Assembly (NCBI GenBank): GCA_964450955.1
Contig: CAYVFI010000035.1
Span: 8,028 to 72,027, forward strand
Length of the DNA stretch: 64,000 nt
Direction: 5' to 3'
DNA from: CAYNWT01 sp964450955
GTDB taxonomy: Bacteria > Planctomycetota > Planctomycetia > Planctomycetales > Planctomycetaceae
The notes under the pieces are model-generated. The model had not been told where the DNA came from. It did no database searches and saw only the letters and a list, made by a program, of their open reading frames with translations. Of the stretch, positions 33,131 to 42,506 are shown in pieces (the first letter of the stretch is position 1; each line of letters starts with the position of its first letter). Made by a program: the position numbers and the translations under genes.

Positions 33131-33550
33131 ATGACCGACGAAATTCAAGACTTTGACCAACTTGCCGCCTCCCGCAGAGCGTGGATCGAAGACGTTCTGC
33201 GACCGTGGTGCCAGCAGGCGACTCGCAAAGATTTGCTCAAAGCAGAACAGGAATGGCTCGACATCGCTGGCAACGCCGCACCCGAACAGACATTGTGGAC
33301 GTGGGCCTGGGAACGGTTCCCCACTCTTGTTTACGACGGCCTGACCGGAGTCAACGAGACCCAGCAGGTGCAAATCGAACTCATCAATGGCGAATCACAC
33401 AGCGGATTTCCGGAAGGCCGCAGAAGTAAGCGAGGCGAACTATTCCTGCTGCTCGCCGGCGATATGGAAACCGCATCCGCCAACGACCTTGCCGAAGCCG
33501 GACCGTTCTCACTGGACGACATCGCGGCCGTGAATCCGATCGGAAGCTGA
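33131..33550 (+). CDS. Hypothetical protein
   Basis: 139-residue cytoplasmic protein, family not recognised. The N-terminal half is helical and Trp-rich (RRAWIEDVLRPWCQQ, TLWTWAWERFPTLVYDG). The C-terminal half, QQVQIELINGESHSGFPEGR with RGELFLLLAGD, has beta character and resembles a small SH3-like or metal-response fold. Codon use is like its neighbours. It starts with ATG at 33131 and is convergent with the CRTAC1 gene. Confidence 0.7.
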   Translation: MTDEIQDFDQLAASRRAWIEDVLRPWCQQATRKDLLKAEQEWLDIAGNAAPEQTLWTWAWERFPTLVYDGLTGVNETQQVQIELINGESHSGFPEGRRSKRGELFLLLAGDMETASANDLAEAGPFSLDDIAAVNPIGS

Positions 33551-33643
33551 TAGTCGCCGGACTCTCCGAGTCCGATCCCACGCAGCACCGAACACAGCCG
33601 CGAACCGAACACAAAGTGTTCGGCGACTATGGACGCCCATCGA

Positions 33644-35524
33644 TCAAGGCGTGCGCTGAATCCTGAGAACCTGATCGACCTCCACCTCGCCAACGATTTG
33701 TTCCTCGCCGTCAGGCCATGTCACGACCACGCGTTCTATCGCATCGCGCGTACCCAGTCCGAATGATGCGGGTAGTTCGACCTGCGACTGGTAGCTGCGC
33801 GTCGGTGAAATTTGACGCTTCATGGTCGTTCCATCAGCCAGGTCCACAGCCACGATGGCACCAATCGCATTCCGGTTGCCGCCCTGCCCTGCAAGCTTTA
33901 CTCGCAACCAGTGGTTGCCGGTTGCCTGGTCGTTGCGAAGCAGACGTGGAGCCTGCCCACAGCCGAATATCAGGATATCCAGGTCACCATCGCCATCGAT
34001 GTCTGCATAGGTGGCTCCGCGGCCAACCATCGGCTTGACAAAATCTTCACTGCATTTTTCGTCCGGCAGAACCACAAACTCGTCCGCAAAGTTGGCTCCA
34101 CAATTCCAAAGTAGCTGCGGCGGCTGCTCGTAGTGCTGGCTCTCCTGAACCTTACTGATGTCTTCTTCCAGGTGCCCGTTGGCTCCAAACAAATCCAGGC
34201 GCCCGTCAAGGTCGGCGTCCATAAACAAAACACCAAACGTCAGTTCAACTCGTGTCACCGGCCCGATGCCGTTGGAGACCGCTTCGTCAGTGAACTGCGG
34301 CGGATCCATTTGCGGCGACACGTAAAGAGCCGTCATTTCGTTGGCGAAGTTGCCGACCGCGATGCCAACCTCATTGTTGTTTCGAAAGAACGCTGAGTCC
34401 GCTCCCATCGCCCCCCGCGCGCCGCCGTTAATGTCAAACGCGACGCCAGACAGCGCCGCCATTTCTTCAAACTTGCCTTCACCTTTGTTAAGGAACAAGA
34501 AATTCTGCACAGTGTCGTTGGCCACCATGACGTCCAGCAATCGGTCACCGTTGACGTCATGGAAACACAGCCCCAGCGATTTACCCATCGCGACTTCAGT
34601 ATTCGGATCCAAAACCTGAATACCCGAATCGGCACTAATGTCGGTAAACTTTCCGCCGTCGTTGCGATACAGGTACGGCTGCGTTCCGCCAAATTCCTGC
34701 GGCCGCCCGTACGCGCGAAGCGTCCCGTCCAACGTAAAATCCTGCCCTTCGTCGAACTCGCGCGACCAGTCCAGGTAATTGCACACCATCAAGTCCAGGT
34801 CACCATCGTTATCGCAATCAAACCAACCGCAGCTGGAACTCCAACGCCCTGCGTCGCCCGCTACACCGGCCGCTGCAGTGACATCTTCAAACTTGCCTTC
34901 ACCTGTGTTGCGAAACAGACGGTTCGAACCGACTGCCGACAGAAACAAATCGACTAGTCCGTCGCCATCGTAGTCGCCGCACGCCACGCCCATTCCGTAC
35001 AACGAAACATCCAGCCCCGAACCGGCGGTCACATCCTCGAACGAACCAGAACCATCGTTCTCATAAAGTGCGCAGGTGGTTGTTTTCTTGTCGGGATCCC
35101 AGTCCCATCGTTTTGCGTTCACAAACAAAATGTCGGCGTCGCCATCGTTGTCGAAATCAAAAAACGCGCCGCCACCGCACATTGTTTCGGGCAGCAGCTT
35201 GGATGGCTGCGTGGTTCCATCCTTCATTTTCCGCATCAGCCCGGCACCGTTCTCCTGTACGAAGTTGATACCGGCTTCCTGAGTGATATCTGTGAACGGG
35301 ATGTCAGGAATGACGATGTCCTGCGTTTCGCGAATTTCAGGAGGTATGAATTCCGGTTCAGCGACTTCCTCAACAACTTCGGGACGGCTGAAGTACCATG
35401 CTGCCCCGCCAGCAATGCAGCCGAACAAAACAACCGCCGCAGCGGACCACTTCAGGGCCTGGCCAATAACGGCGTCGTCTGTCGTTTCAACATACGCTTC
35501 TTCAGGCGATTCGTAATCACTCAT
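33644..35524 (-). CDS. CRTAC1-like protein with FG-GAP/VCBS repeats and ASPIC/UnbV domain
   Basis: 626 residues, membrane-anchored by one N-terminal helix (about 24-45). Residues about 70-480 are FG-GAP/VCBS beta-propeller repeats, each with a calcium-binding loop such as DFDNDGDADIL, DYDGDGLVDLF, DCDNDGDLDLM, DADLDGRLDLF and DIDGDGDLDIL. The C-terminal ASPIC/UnbV domain (about 530-620) contains GNHWLRVKLAGQGGNRNAIGA. It is probably an extracytoplasmic binding protein. The start ATG at 35524 lies within the end of the cytochrome gene (8-bp overlap) with AGAAG upstream; the frame open to 35614 lies inside that gene. The tight overlap implies co-translation and a joint function. Confidence 0.9.
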   Translation of the reverse strand: MSDYESPEEAYVETTDDAVIGQALKWSAAAVVLFGCIAGGAAWYFSRPEVVEEVAEPEFIPPEIRETQDIVIPDIPFTDITQEAGINFVQENGAGLMRKMKDGTTQPSKLLPETMCGGGAFFDFDNDGDADILFVNAKRWDWDPDKKTTTCALYENDGSGSFEDVTAGSGLDVSLYGMGVACGDYDGDGLVDLFLSAVGSNRLFRNTGEGKFEDVTAAAGVAGDAGRWSSSCGWFDCDNDGDLDLMVCNYLDWSREFDEGQDFTLDGTLRAYGRPQEFGGTQPYLYRNDGGKFTDISADSGIQVLDPNTEVAMGKSLGLCFHDVNGDRLLDVMVANDTVQNFLFLNKGEGKFEEMAALSGVAFDINGGARGAMGADSAFFRNNNEVGIAVGNFANEMTALYVSPQMDPPQFTDEAVSNGIGPVTRVELTFGVLFMDADLDGRLDLFGANGHLEEDISKVQESQHYEQPPQLLWNCGANFADEFVVLPDEKCSEDFVKPMVGRGATYADIDGDGDLDILIFGCGQAPRLLRNDQATGNHWLRVKLAGQGGNRNAIGAIVAVDLADGTTMKRQISPTRSYQSQVELPASFGLGTRDAIERVVVTWPDGEEQIVGEVEVDQVLRIQRTP

Positions 35525-38381
35525 TTGGTTCTTCTCCTCGCGCCTGTGGTACGGCTGAACCGAATGGGTCTTCGCGGTGCAGGTCGTAAATGATGATGGC
35601 TTCTGAGGCCGCATTCGCTGCCGGATATTTTTCCTTCGCTAACCGAGTCGCTCGGCCCCGCGCGGTGTCGTCGGGCTTGTAGCGTTGGTGAAGTTGCCGA
35701 TGTTTCTTCGCGTTGTCAGCATCACCGAGTTGGGTGTAGATCAGCTGCAAATTGAAGTGAGCGACAACATTCTCGGTGTCGATCTTCAGCGTTCGCTTGA
35801 ACACATCGATGGCTTCACGCAGCTTCTTATCGCGTTCGGCCTTCCGCGTCTCACCACGGAATCTCTTGGCCTGATCAAACAAGGTTTGGCCAAGCATGTT
35901 GAGAACCACGTAGTCCTTGCTGAAATCGAAGCCGCGTTCAGTGCGGGCACTCGATTGTTCGCCAACGACCTGCCGGAAGTTCTCCTCAGCGGCGTCAAGA
36001 CGTCCCTGCTGACGGTTCACCTGACCGCTAAGCGTTGCAACAGTCCACGGTGGAGCAGCAGGTTCTTCGAACGCAGCCGCCCGCTTCAGCGCCGCGGCCG
36101 CTTCGTCTAACTGGCCAGCCCCCGCTTCAAGGAACAGTGTTCGAGCCAAATTCAAGGCACCGTCGTAGCGGCCCAGTTCTTCGACTTTTCGGAACGCGAC
36201 GTTTGCCTGTTTTAGCTCCGCCTTTGATGGCTTTGGCCCGTTCAGATACAGGCCAATCCCATAGTCGTTCCAACGTTGCCATTCTGGAATCGCGTTCTTG
36301 GCGTTAGAGACATCACCTTCTATTCCGCTGACAGGAAACGTAATCGAATCCGTGGCCAGTGTGACGATGGGAAGGTTGTTCTCGTACGGCTTGCCTTCTT
36401 CGTAGCCGCGGATCGGAGTTCCGAATTTGACGTTTTGATCAGACACGTACTGCATGTATTCGGTGTCGAACTTGCGGTACTTCAACTTCACATCAAACGT
36501 AATTGGTCCATCAACATCGGCCGGAACATCCAGTCGGTAGTGGACCGTTTCTGCCGCACCGGGTGGAATTTGGTGCGTATACAGCGGCACGAAAATGTCC
36601 TGAGCGTTACGGCGGTTAATGCGGTTCCCGTTTTGATCCAGCATGAACGTGTTAAGGAAATGCGACCACGGATCAACACGATTCTGTTCGCCCATACTTC
36701 CGCTGCGACCAATGACGCGGTCGCCCGCTTTCACGGTGACATCCAGCCAGATTTCGTTGGAGTCCGTCGTGCCCTGCGTAAACAGGTGACCCAGCTTCAA
36801 AGTTCGCACAACAGAATCGATGAGGTAAGACTTACCCGGTTCTAAAGTTGGAACCGAAGGTCGCAGCGGCGCGATAAGCTCGCCGTCTACTTCGCCGCCC
36901 TTGCGAACGCCGAAGATGTCAACACGAATAACGTCTTCCAGGTACTTCTCGTGAGCCTTGATGGCTTTGTCACTGCCACGCAACCACGCCATGCCCGTAT
37001 TGGCTGACGGGAACATGTGGTTGTGAATCTTCAGCTCGCCACTATCGTCAAAGTAGCCGGCTCCAAACTCCTGCGAGAGCTTCAACTGCATGTGGCAGTC
37101 GTTGCAGTCTTTCGATTCAGGCGGGTAGTAGAAACTGCGAGAACCATGACCAGACACGCCGCTTAGCAACCACGGATCCCAGTGGTTCTGACCACGCAGG
37201 AAGTCTTTGTAGTGGTTCAGTTCAAACGGCAGGCTGACCTTGTGACACGTCGAACAGAATTCGGCTTTCGAATGCAGCGGCTTCAAGAACGTCTTCTTGT
37301 GCAGCGACGGTTTCGCCTTCACCAGTTGATTGTTGACCCATTGCAGTATCGCGTTGTCACTTTGAGCGAACGGGTAGTGCATCGGTTCTTCAATCGTGAA
37401 GTCCGCGTTGCCTTCCGTGCTGTTGACGTGGGTAATCGCATGGCAAACCGTGCACGTGATTCCCGCCTTAGCGGTCGGATGGTTCACCATGTCGAAGTCC
37501 GGATCGTCAAACGCCCCGGAGAAAAACGGAACCGGATCATGACACCCGGCACACCAACGTGATGCCTGTACGTTGCCATCTCGCTTCATCGCCACATCAC
37601 GCGTCTCTGCAACAGACGCGAAGTACGCCGGGTTGTTAAACGAACTAAACCTGTGAGAACTCTCAGCCCAGTCGCCATGAACTTCCTCGTGACACTTCAG
37701 GCAGTACTCGTTCATGTTCAGCACATCGGCCGGGATGAAGTTGCCCGACGCTGTTACCGCTGGCGACGGATGGAAATACTTCTCGCCGTCTTTTGGCCCG
37801 ACAGCCCCCCAATCGCGCGGGTCCTGCGCTTGCAGCGCAACCATGCCCACGGCGATGACTCCCGCGAAACCAGCATAGGCCAGTCCGGCTTTCCACCGGA
37901 TCTTCGGTCCCACAAGACGGTGCAGCCAATACAGCCAGCCGGCTGCGATCGGGCAGCCCACATGCAACCAATACACAGTCGATCGCGCGGTGGGGTCGCT
38001 TAGGTTGAAAACGCCTTCCAGTCGAACCAGCAGGAAGCCGGTCACCAGAACCGTGATGCACACCGCAAACAGGGCGTAGCCAATGTTGACCGTCCGGCGG
38101 ATCTTCCGATCTTTGGTGTTCAACATGTGAACCACACCGAAAATGATAAACGGCGTGACAAACAGAATGCCCAGAATCAGATGACCCAGGAACATGCAGA
38201 TGTAAAAGAAGTCCTGGTAGGTTTTGCCTGTGACCCACTCGAGAAATGTGACGCCTGAAAGATACGCTGAGTTCGCCGCGAGAACCGCCAGCAGTGCGAG
38301 GACAACTTTGTAGACAACGCGTAGTCGCGGGCCAATCGCCTTGCGCACCTTGCGCTTTGGTTGGGCTGCATCCTGAGACAT
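35517..38381 (-). CDS. Membrane multihaem cytochrome c with TPR domain
   Basis: 954 residues. Four to five membrane helices lie in the first ~200 residues (for example FYICMFLGHLILGILFVTPF). A periplasmic cytochrome part follows with five CxxCH haem-binding motifs: CLKCH, CAGCH, CTVCH, CSTCH and CNDCH. The middle is beta-rich (about 520-700), and the C-terminal ~200 residues form tetratricopeptide-like repeats (AIDVFKRTLKIDTENVVAHF). The arrangement resembles cytochrome c554-like quinol-linked electron carriers. The family pairs with CRTAC1-type proteins in Planctomycetes; here the two genes overlap by 8 bp. Role inferred: electron transfer between the membrane quinone pool and a periplasmic partner. 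Confidence 0.88.
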   Translation of the reverse strand: MSQDAAQPKRKVRKAIGPRLRVVYKVVLALLAVLAANSAYLSGVTFLEWVTGKTYQDFFYICMFLGHLILGILFVTPFIIFGVVHMLNTKDRKIRRTVNIGYALFAVCITVLVTGFLLVRLEGVFNLSDPTARSTVYWLHVGCPIAAGWLYWLHRLVGPKIRWKAGLAYAGFAGVIAVGMVALQAQDPRDWGAVGPKDGEKYFHPSPAVTASGNFIPADVLNMNEYCLKCHEEVHGDWAESSHRFSSFNNPAYFASVAETRDVAMKRDGNVQASRWCAGCHDPVPFFSGAFDDPDFDMVNHPTAKAGITCTVCHAITHVNSTEGNADFTIEEPMHYPFAQSDNAILQWVNNQLVKAKPSLHKKTFLKPLHSKAEFCSTCHKVSLPFELNHYKDFLRGQNHWDPWLLSGVSGHGSRSFYYPPESKDCNDCHMQLKLSQEFGAGYFDDSGELKIHNHMFPSANTGMAWLRGSDKAIKAHEKYLEDVIRVDIFGVRKGGEVDGELIAPLRPSVPTLEPGKSYLIDSVVRTLKLGHLFTQGTTDSNEIWLDVTVKAGDRVIGRSGSMGEQNRVDPWSHFLNTFMLDQNGNRINRRNAQDIFVPLYTHQIPPGAAETVHYRLDVPADVDGPITFDVKLKYRKFDTEYMQYVSDQNVKFGTPIRGYEEGKPYENNLPIVTLATDSITFPVSGIEGDVSNAKNAIPEWQRWNDYGIGLYLNGPKPSKAELKQANVAFRKVEELGRYDGALNLARTLFLEAGAGQLDEAAAALKRAAAFEEPAAPPWTVATLSGQVNRQQGRLDAAEENFRQVVGEQSSARTERGFDFSKDYVVLNMLGQTLFDQAKRFRGETRKAERDKKLREAIDVFKRTLKIDTENVVAHFNLQLIYTQLGDADNAKKHRQLHQRYKPDDTARGRATRLAKEKYPAANAASEAIIIYDLHREDPFGSAVPQARGEEPNE

Positions 38382-38515
38382 GTTTCCACCTTTGTGATTC
38401 AGTCGGCAGGCGGTGTGAGGATGTCACACGCAACTGCACGAATGAAGTTGGGCCGAGCCGCACGCAAAATTTCGCGCAGGCGGCACTCGAACGTTAGATC
38501 ATGACAACGTTTGAG

Positions 38516-38893
38516 TCAGCGCTGAGGTGGTCGATCGACGCGAGATTGGAAACCAGCCAGTGCCGTGCTGCAGTCGGAATGGTGGTCCCAATCAGAACCA
38601 ACTTCGGTCGCGACAGCCCTAAGCTGGAAGGAAGCCAGCTGGTCATTTTCGCGTTCCGGCACAGGTGGCGGCACAACCGGCAAAGGGTCGTGCCGCTGGT
38701 TCTCACAGCGATTGTCGCTGTGAGATTCCATTGGCATTTCTGCTTGTGACCTCTTGTCAGACCCACGTTTGTGCAGGTAATCGCCGCAACTGGCCTCCGC
38801 CGACTCGCCACCACCCATCGCGCAAAACGCGACCAACAAAGCGGAAAGAACCGCCCGTTTAGAGGGTTTTAAGTTGGCAAGACGCTGTGTCAC
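38516..38893 (-). CDS. Small secreted hypothetical protein
   Basis: 125 residues. The N-terminal ~35 residues form a signal peptide with a long basic n-region (PSKRAVLSALLVAFCAMGGG...AEA). The mature part begins SCGDYLHKRG, a short motif I associate with small exported proteins in Planctomycetes, and continues as a hydrophilic, Pro/Ser/His-rich sequence. The function is unknown. It lies between the cytochrome gene (upstream on the same strand) and the DUF1080 gene. A start at a later Met is unlikely because it would remove the signal peptide. Confidence 0.6.
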   Translation of the reverse strand: MTQRLANLKPSKRAVLSALLVAFCAMGGGESAEASCGDYLHKRGSDKRSQAEMPMESHSDNRCENQRHDPLPVVPPPVPERENDQLASFQLRAVATEVGSDWDHHSDCSTALAGFQSRVDRPPQR

Positions 38894-38958
38894 TCGGCAA
38901 TTTCCACAAGAGCAGGGTGCAAGTACTTCTACGAGATTACTTCCCGCATCGTTGGATG

Positions 38959-40563
38959 TTAGTCATTAGCAGCGTCTTTGGCCTGGGATCCGTTCCAATC
39001 CTTAAGGAAGGTCTTGATACGTTCAGGATTGTACTTGTCGTCAGGTTCAGAGTCCTGATTGGCTTCCAGATCAGCAACCGTCGGTGTCTTCGACTTCACA
39101 CCAGCCTCGGGAACCTTGGCGTGAGCGGTCCAGGCGATGGCGTTCAGAACCAACTTGCGAAAATTGTTGTTCCCCCAGTTCCAGTGGAAGTGCCCACCGG
39201 TAAAGCCAAACCCGCGTCCTGCATCGGGGCGCTGTCTGGCCCAGGCCATGTGTTGCTTCTCGCCAGCCGCAACAGCTTTGCGAACTGCTGGGTTCCCACT
39301 ATGAGCTCCGTCTTTCCGCTTCAATGTTGAATCTGGTGGCAGGTCGGTCAGGATCGGAGTCACCCCGTCCATGCCCTCTCTGAATCGCATGTGGTAGTAC
39401 CACTCGTCCTCAATCTGAAACGGCTTCACACCATTCGTGATAGGGTGTTTGGGCAGCTGCTTGTAGTTGGCAATCCAGTGTGGATTCACTGACCAGTGTG
39501 GTTCAAAGAACCCACCAGTCCAATCGAGAAACGCATCGCCAGCATCGCCCTTGATTGTTTCCACGCCGTAATGGATACACGCGATTCCAGTACCGCGCTT
39601 TGAGAGCTGCTTCAGACGATCCAGGTTTTTATTGAACGGATGCCGTTTGCCTCCATCACAATAGATAACGATGGAATCAGCATCGTCCAGAATACTGTCG
39701 TCTTTCGGCCAACCGTTGGTCGTGACAACAGCGTTGACTGGCAACCCGCTATTGTTAAGCGCCTCAGCCAGTAGCATGCAACCAGCTTTGTGTTCGTGAG
39801 TACCATACCGGTGGCTCCTGGGCCCGGCGATCAACACAATCTTCTTCGTGACTGGCAGTCGTTTCAGCTTGATGTTCTTGAACTGCACCTTCATCGGCGG
39901 ACCGGCGTGCAACTGCAAAGCCAGAATGCCGGTCGCTCGACGCATCTTAATATCGTTGTCGGTGCACTCGCACGTCGGCACTCCGTTGATGAAGTGCTGC
40001 AACTTGTATCCGTTGGCCACAATGCGGTACGTGTTCCAATCGTCCTTCTTAATCTTGCTTTGAATCTCAGCCGACTTCCCCACAGAACCGACAACCTTCG
40101 GCTTCTTCGCGCCAGTGAGTTCTGTCTTCTGACCACGATTGGCCAGGATGCCGCGGAACCGTTCGCCGTACAGAATCCCTGAGTACGTGTCGCCTGCTTC
40201 AAAGTCCGCCTGGTAACCGCCGCATGTCCAAGGACTGCCTGGAACTTCAAAGCTTCGGTATTGGATTCCCGAGTTGGGCGTCCGCTTCACGCCTTCCGCG
40301 GCCTGGCTGATTTTGTATTCCAATTCCAGTTCGAAGTTGTCTACGTAGCCACCTCGCCAGATCAAGAATGTGTTGCCCTTGGTTGGGTTCTCTTTTGTTG
40401 TCTGACCCGTGATGACCCCGTCTTCAACACTCCAGAACTTCGGGTTCCCATCCCAACCATCCAGAGACTTGCCATCGAAGAGAGCCTCTGGTTTCGCTGG
40501 CGAAGCGTCCTGGGGGACAGGGCACGCGACGCATGCCACCGCGAGAAGAAGTGTCTGCAACAT
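38959..40563 (-). CDS. Secreted DUF1080 (3-keto-disaccharide hydrolase) and ThuA-like fusion
   Basis: 534 residues with a signal peptide (first ~17). The DUF1080 domain (about 25-235) begins with the typical ALFDGKSLDGWDGNPKFWSV and VEDGVITGQT and contains NSGIQYRS and ILALQLHAGPPMKVQFKNIKL; this lectin-like fold covers 3-keto-disaccharide hydrolases. The ThuA-like domain (about 240-480) is a glutamine-amidotransferase-like fold: KIVLIAGPRSHRYGTHEHKAG, GIACIHYGVE and RGFGFTGGHFHWNWGN. The pair suggests extracellular handling of oxidised sugars, consistent with the Gfo/Idh dehydrogenase elsewhere in the window. The tail after about 490 is charged and disordered. Confidence 0.88.
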   Translation of the reverse strand: MLQTLLLAVACVACPVPQDASPAKPEALFDGKSLDGWDGNPKFWSVEDGVITGQTTKENPTKGNTFLIWRGGYVDNFELELEYKISQAAEGVKRTPNSGIQYRSFEVPGSPWTCGGYQADFEAGDTYSGILYGERFRGILANRGQKTELTGAKKPKVVGSVGKSAEIQSKIKKDDWNTYRIVANGYKLQHFINGVPTCECTDNDIKMRRATGILALQLHAGPPMKVQFKNIKLKRLPVTKKIVLIAGPRSHRYGTHEHKAGCMLLAEALNNSGLPVNAVVTTNGWPKDDSILDDADSIVIYCDGGKRHPFNKNLDRLKQLSKRGTGIACIHYGVETIKGDAGDAFLDWTGGFFEPHWSVNPHWIANYKQLPKHPITNGVKPFQIEDEWYYHMRFREGMDGVTPILTDLPPDSTLKRKDGAHSGNPAVRKAVAAGEKQHMAWARQRPDAGRGFGFTGGHFHWNWGNNNFRKLVLNAIAWTAHAKVPEAGVKSKTPTVADLEANQDSEPDDKYNPERIKTFLKDWNGSQAKDAAND

Positions 40564-41014
40564 GGAGTTGAATCCTTAGGAGCCGATCGATTGCTGTTTT
40601 GTGTTCTCATCGTAAACGACAGCCAATGGCATCGGTATCCGATTCCAAACCGTCTGGTTCACCCAACTTCCGGTCGCGAAACTTGCGAAGATTAGCGAGC
40701 TTTGGTTGGGTAGTGATTCTAATCCGCATCCGCCAGTAATCCGTAGTGGTGGTTGCACCGAAGTGTCCGGTTGGACCCGTTTTGCTTGCCCAATGCAGCG
40801 CCAATGGACGAACAAACCATCCTGTTGACAATTTCGGAAGGCACTACTAACTTTAAACGACCGCGCTTGTCGATGTTGCCCTAAGCAGTTGTAGGATAAC
40901 AACTTGAGCGTACAACCCGCGGATCCGACAGGCTTTTCCCAAGCCGCAAAGTCCAGGATTGTAGGCCGGTCAGCCACGGATGTGAGTCGTTCCGACTCTG
41001 AAAGCGAGGACCAC
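40564..41014. other. Divergent promoter region without recognised gene
   Basis: 451 bp between the leftward DUF1080-ThuA gene and the rightward DUF1573 gene. Open frames here have no protein character. It should contain both promoters, but no convincing -35/-10 pair or operator could be fixed by eye. Confidence 0.4.
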
Positions 41015-42109
41015 ATGTCAAAGTCTCTCACCACCATTGCGGCCATCGTTTCGACGATCGTAGCCGCTGGTTCACTTGAAGCTCGGGCTCAATTTGCCCC
41101 ACCTGTCCGCGGTCAATCCGGCGGCCCGGTTGTTGTTCAGCGAGGGAATGCCCCATCGGCTGACTGGGCGAAAAAACTCTTTAGCGTCGACAAGATCGAC
41201 TTTGGCGTTATCGCCACCGGTTCAGACTCAAAGAAGTTTGTCCGCGTTCGAAACGTATTGGACAAGCCGGTCAATATCCGCAGTGCAACAACGACCTGTG
41301 GTTGCTCAGTGGCGACACCATCGAAGAAATACCTTCAGCCTGGCGAAGAATCGATCATCGAAATCACGATGAACACCAAGCGGTTCAAACGCCGCAAGGA
41401 CTCTAATGTCATCGTGACTCTGGACCAGCCAACGCTCGCAGAAGTCCGCATTCCAATTACCGCGTACATTCGTACCGACGTTGTATTCAGCCCGGGTATG
41501 GTCCAGTTTGGAAACACTCAACTCGCCAAGGGTGGCCAGTTCAGAGTGAATATTTCCTACGCTGGCCGACCTAACTGGATGATTAAGGAACTCAAAGTTG
41601 GCAGCCAGCACCTCGCTGCAAAGTTCAACGAAACTCGCCGAGCCGGCGGGCGTGTTGACTACACGCTGGAAGTCATGTTGAAGCCCACTGCTCCGGTCGG
41701 ACGCTTGCGAGACCTGATTATTCTCGTGACTGATGACGAAGCGAACCCATTCGTGCCGCTATTGGTCGAAGCGAATGTCGAACCGGACATCGTGGTCACT
41801 CCCGGCATCGTAAGTCTGCGTTCATTGGCTCCGGGCCAGCAGGCTCGAGCCCAGGTGGTCATCAGAGGCAAAGCTCCGTTTGAAGTCGAGAAGATCGAAT
41901 CAGTCAACGGACTTCCGGGCTTCCAGGCTCGCCGACCACAGCTAGCAAAAGTTGTCCATGTGCTTCCGTTTTCGCTGACCGCACAGTCAACGGCAGGTCG
42001 TTTTGAAGAGGAATTCAAGGTCTGGATTGTCGGTCGCCCGGAACCAGTCACCTTCAAAGCCACTGGCGAAGTTGTCGGAGCCAACCCGCGACTAGGCTCC
42101 AACCGCTAG
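41015..42109 (+). CDS. DUF1573 secreted protein
   Basis: 364 residues. Signal peptide (about 1-25, ending LEARA). The first DUF1573 domain (about 50-140) has the family signature: FGVIATGSDSKKFVRVRN, then TTTCGCSVATPSKKYLQPGE with the conserved Cys pair, and IEITMNTKRF. Two further Ig-like beta domains follow (about 150-250 and 255-355). The fold resembles the MSP/ASH domains of cilia; bacterial members are exported and of unknown role, perhaps in surface structures. The ATG at 41015 has GAGGA 8 bp upstream; the open frame to 40904 is not protein-like. Confidence 0.9.
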   Translation: MSKSLTTIAAIVSTIVAAGSLEARAQFAPPVRGQSGGPVVVQRGNAPSADWAKKLFSVDKIDFGVIATGSDSKKFVRVRNVLDKPVNIRSATTTCGCSVATPSKKYLQPGEESIIEITMNTKRFKRRKDSNVIVTLDQPTLAEVRIPITAYIRTDVVFSPGMVQFGNTQLAKGGQFRVNISYAGRPNWMIKELKVGSQHLAAKFNETRRAGGRVDYTLEVMLKPTAPVGRLRDLIILVTDDEANPFVPLLVEANVEPDIVVTPGIVSLRSLAPGQQARAQVVIRGKAPFEVEKIESVNGLPGFQARRPQLAKVVHVLPFSLTAQSTAGRFEEEFKVWIVGRPEPVTFKATGEVVGANPRLGSNR

Positions 42110-42263
42110 AAGCGTTCCGCTTCACCGGTATCCGGTTGGTGATGTGTCACATGTTGTCGGCTGCAGACCCGGATGAACGCGTTATAAGCGGAACCAATGC
42201 GAGCGAGCGCATGGACTCTCTAGTGGTGCGCCGTCTATCGATAGGTGTCGGGCAGAAATGTAG

Positions 42264-42336
42264 CTGGCTGAGGCCCTCAGCCAGTTCGCCGCATGGAGAC
42301 GAAGTCCGTGCCGGACCGACTCAGGCCCTGAGTCGG
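42264..42336. repeat. Twin palindromes sharing a core
   Basis: CTGGCTGAGGCCCTCAGCCAG (21 bp, 42264-42284) and CCGACTCAGGCCCTGAGTCGG (21 bp, 42316-42336) are both near-perfect palindromes with a closely related centre, 31 bp apart. They lie in the 397-bp gap between the DUF1573 and terpene-cyclase-like genes; a small CTATCGATAG palindrome precedes them. Nothing else was recognised there. Confidence 0.8.
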
Positions 42337-42506
42337 CTACACCAACTCCCCGCCTCGCAAACCGAACACAACATTCCGGGTTTGCCAGGCGAACGACGAA
42401 GGTTTCGGAATCTGGACTTTCGCGGCTCGACATCAATCCAGCGGCGTTAGAATGACGTACAGTCACACTCCAGTTCATATCTCAAAATCCGATTCCGGAG
42501 ATTCGA

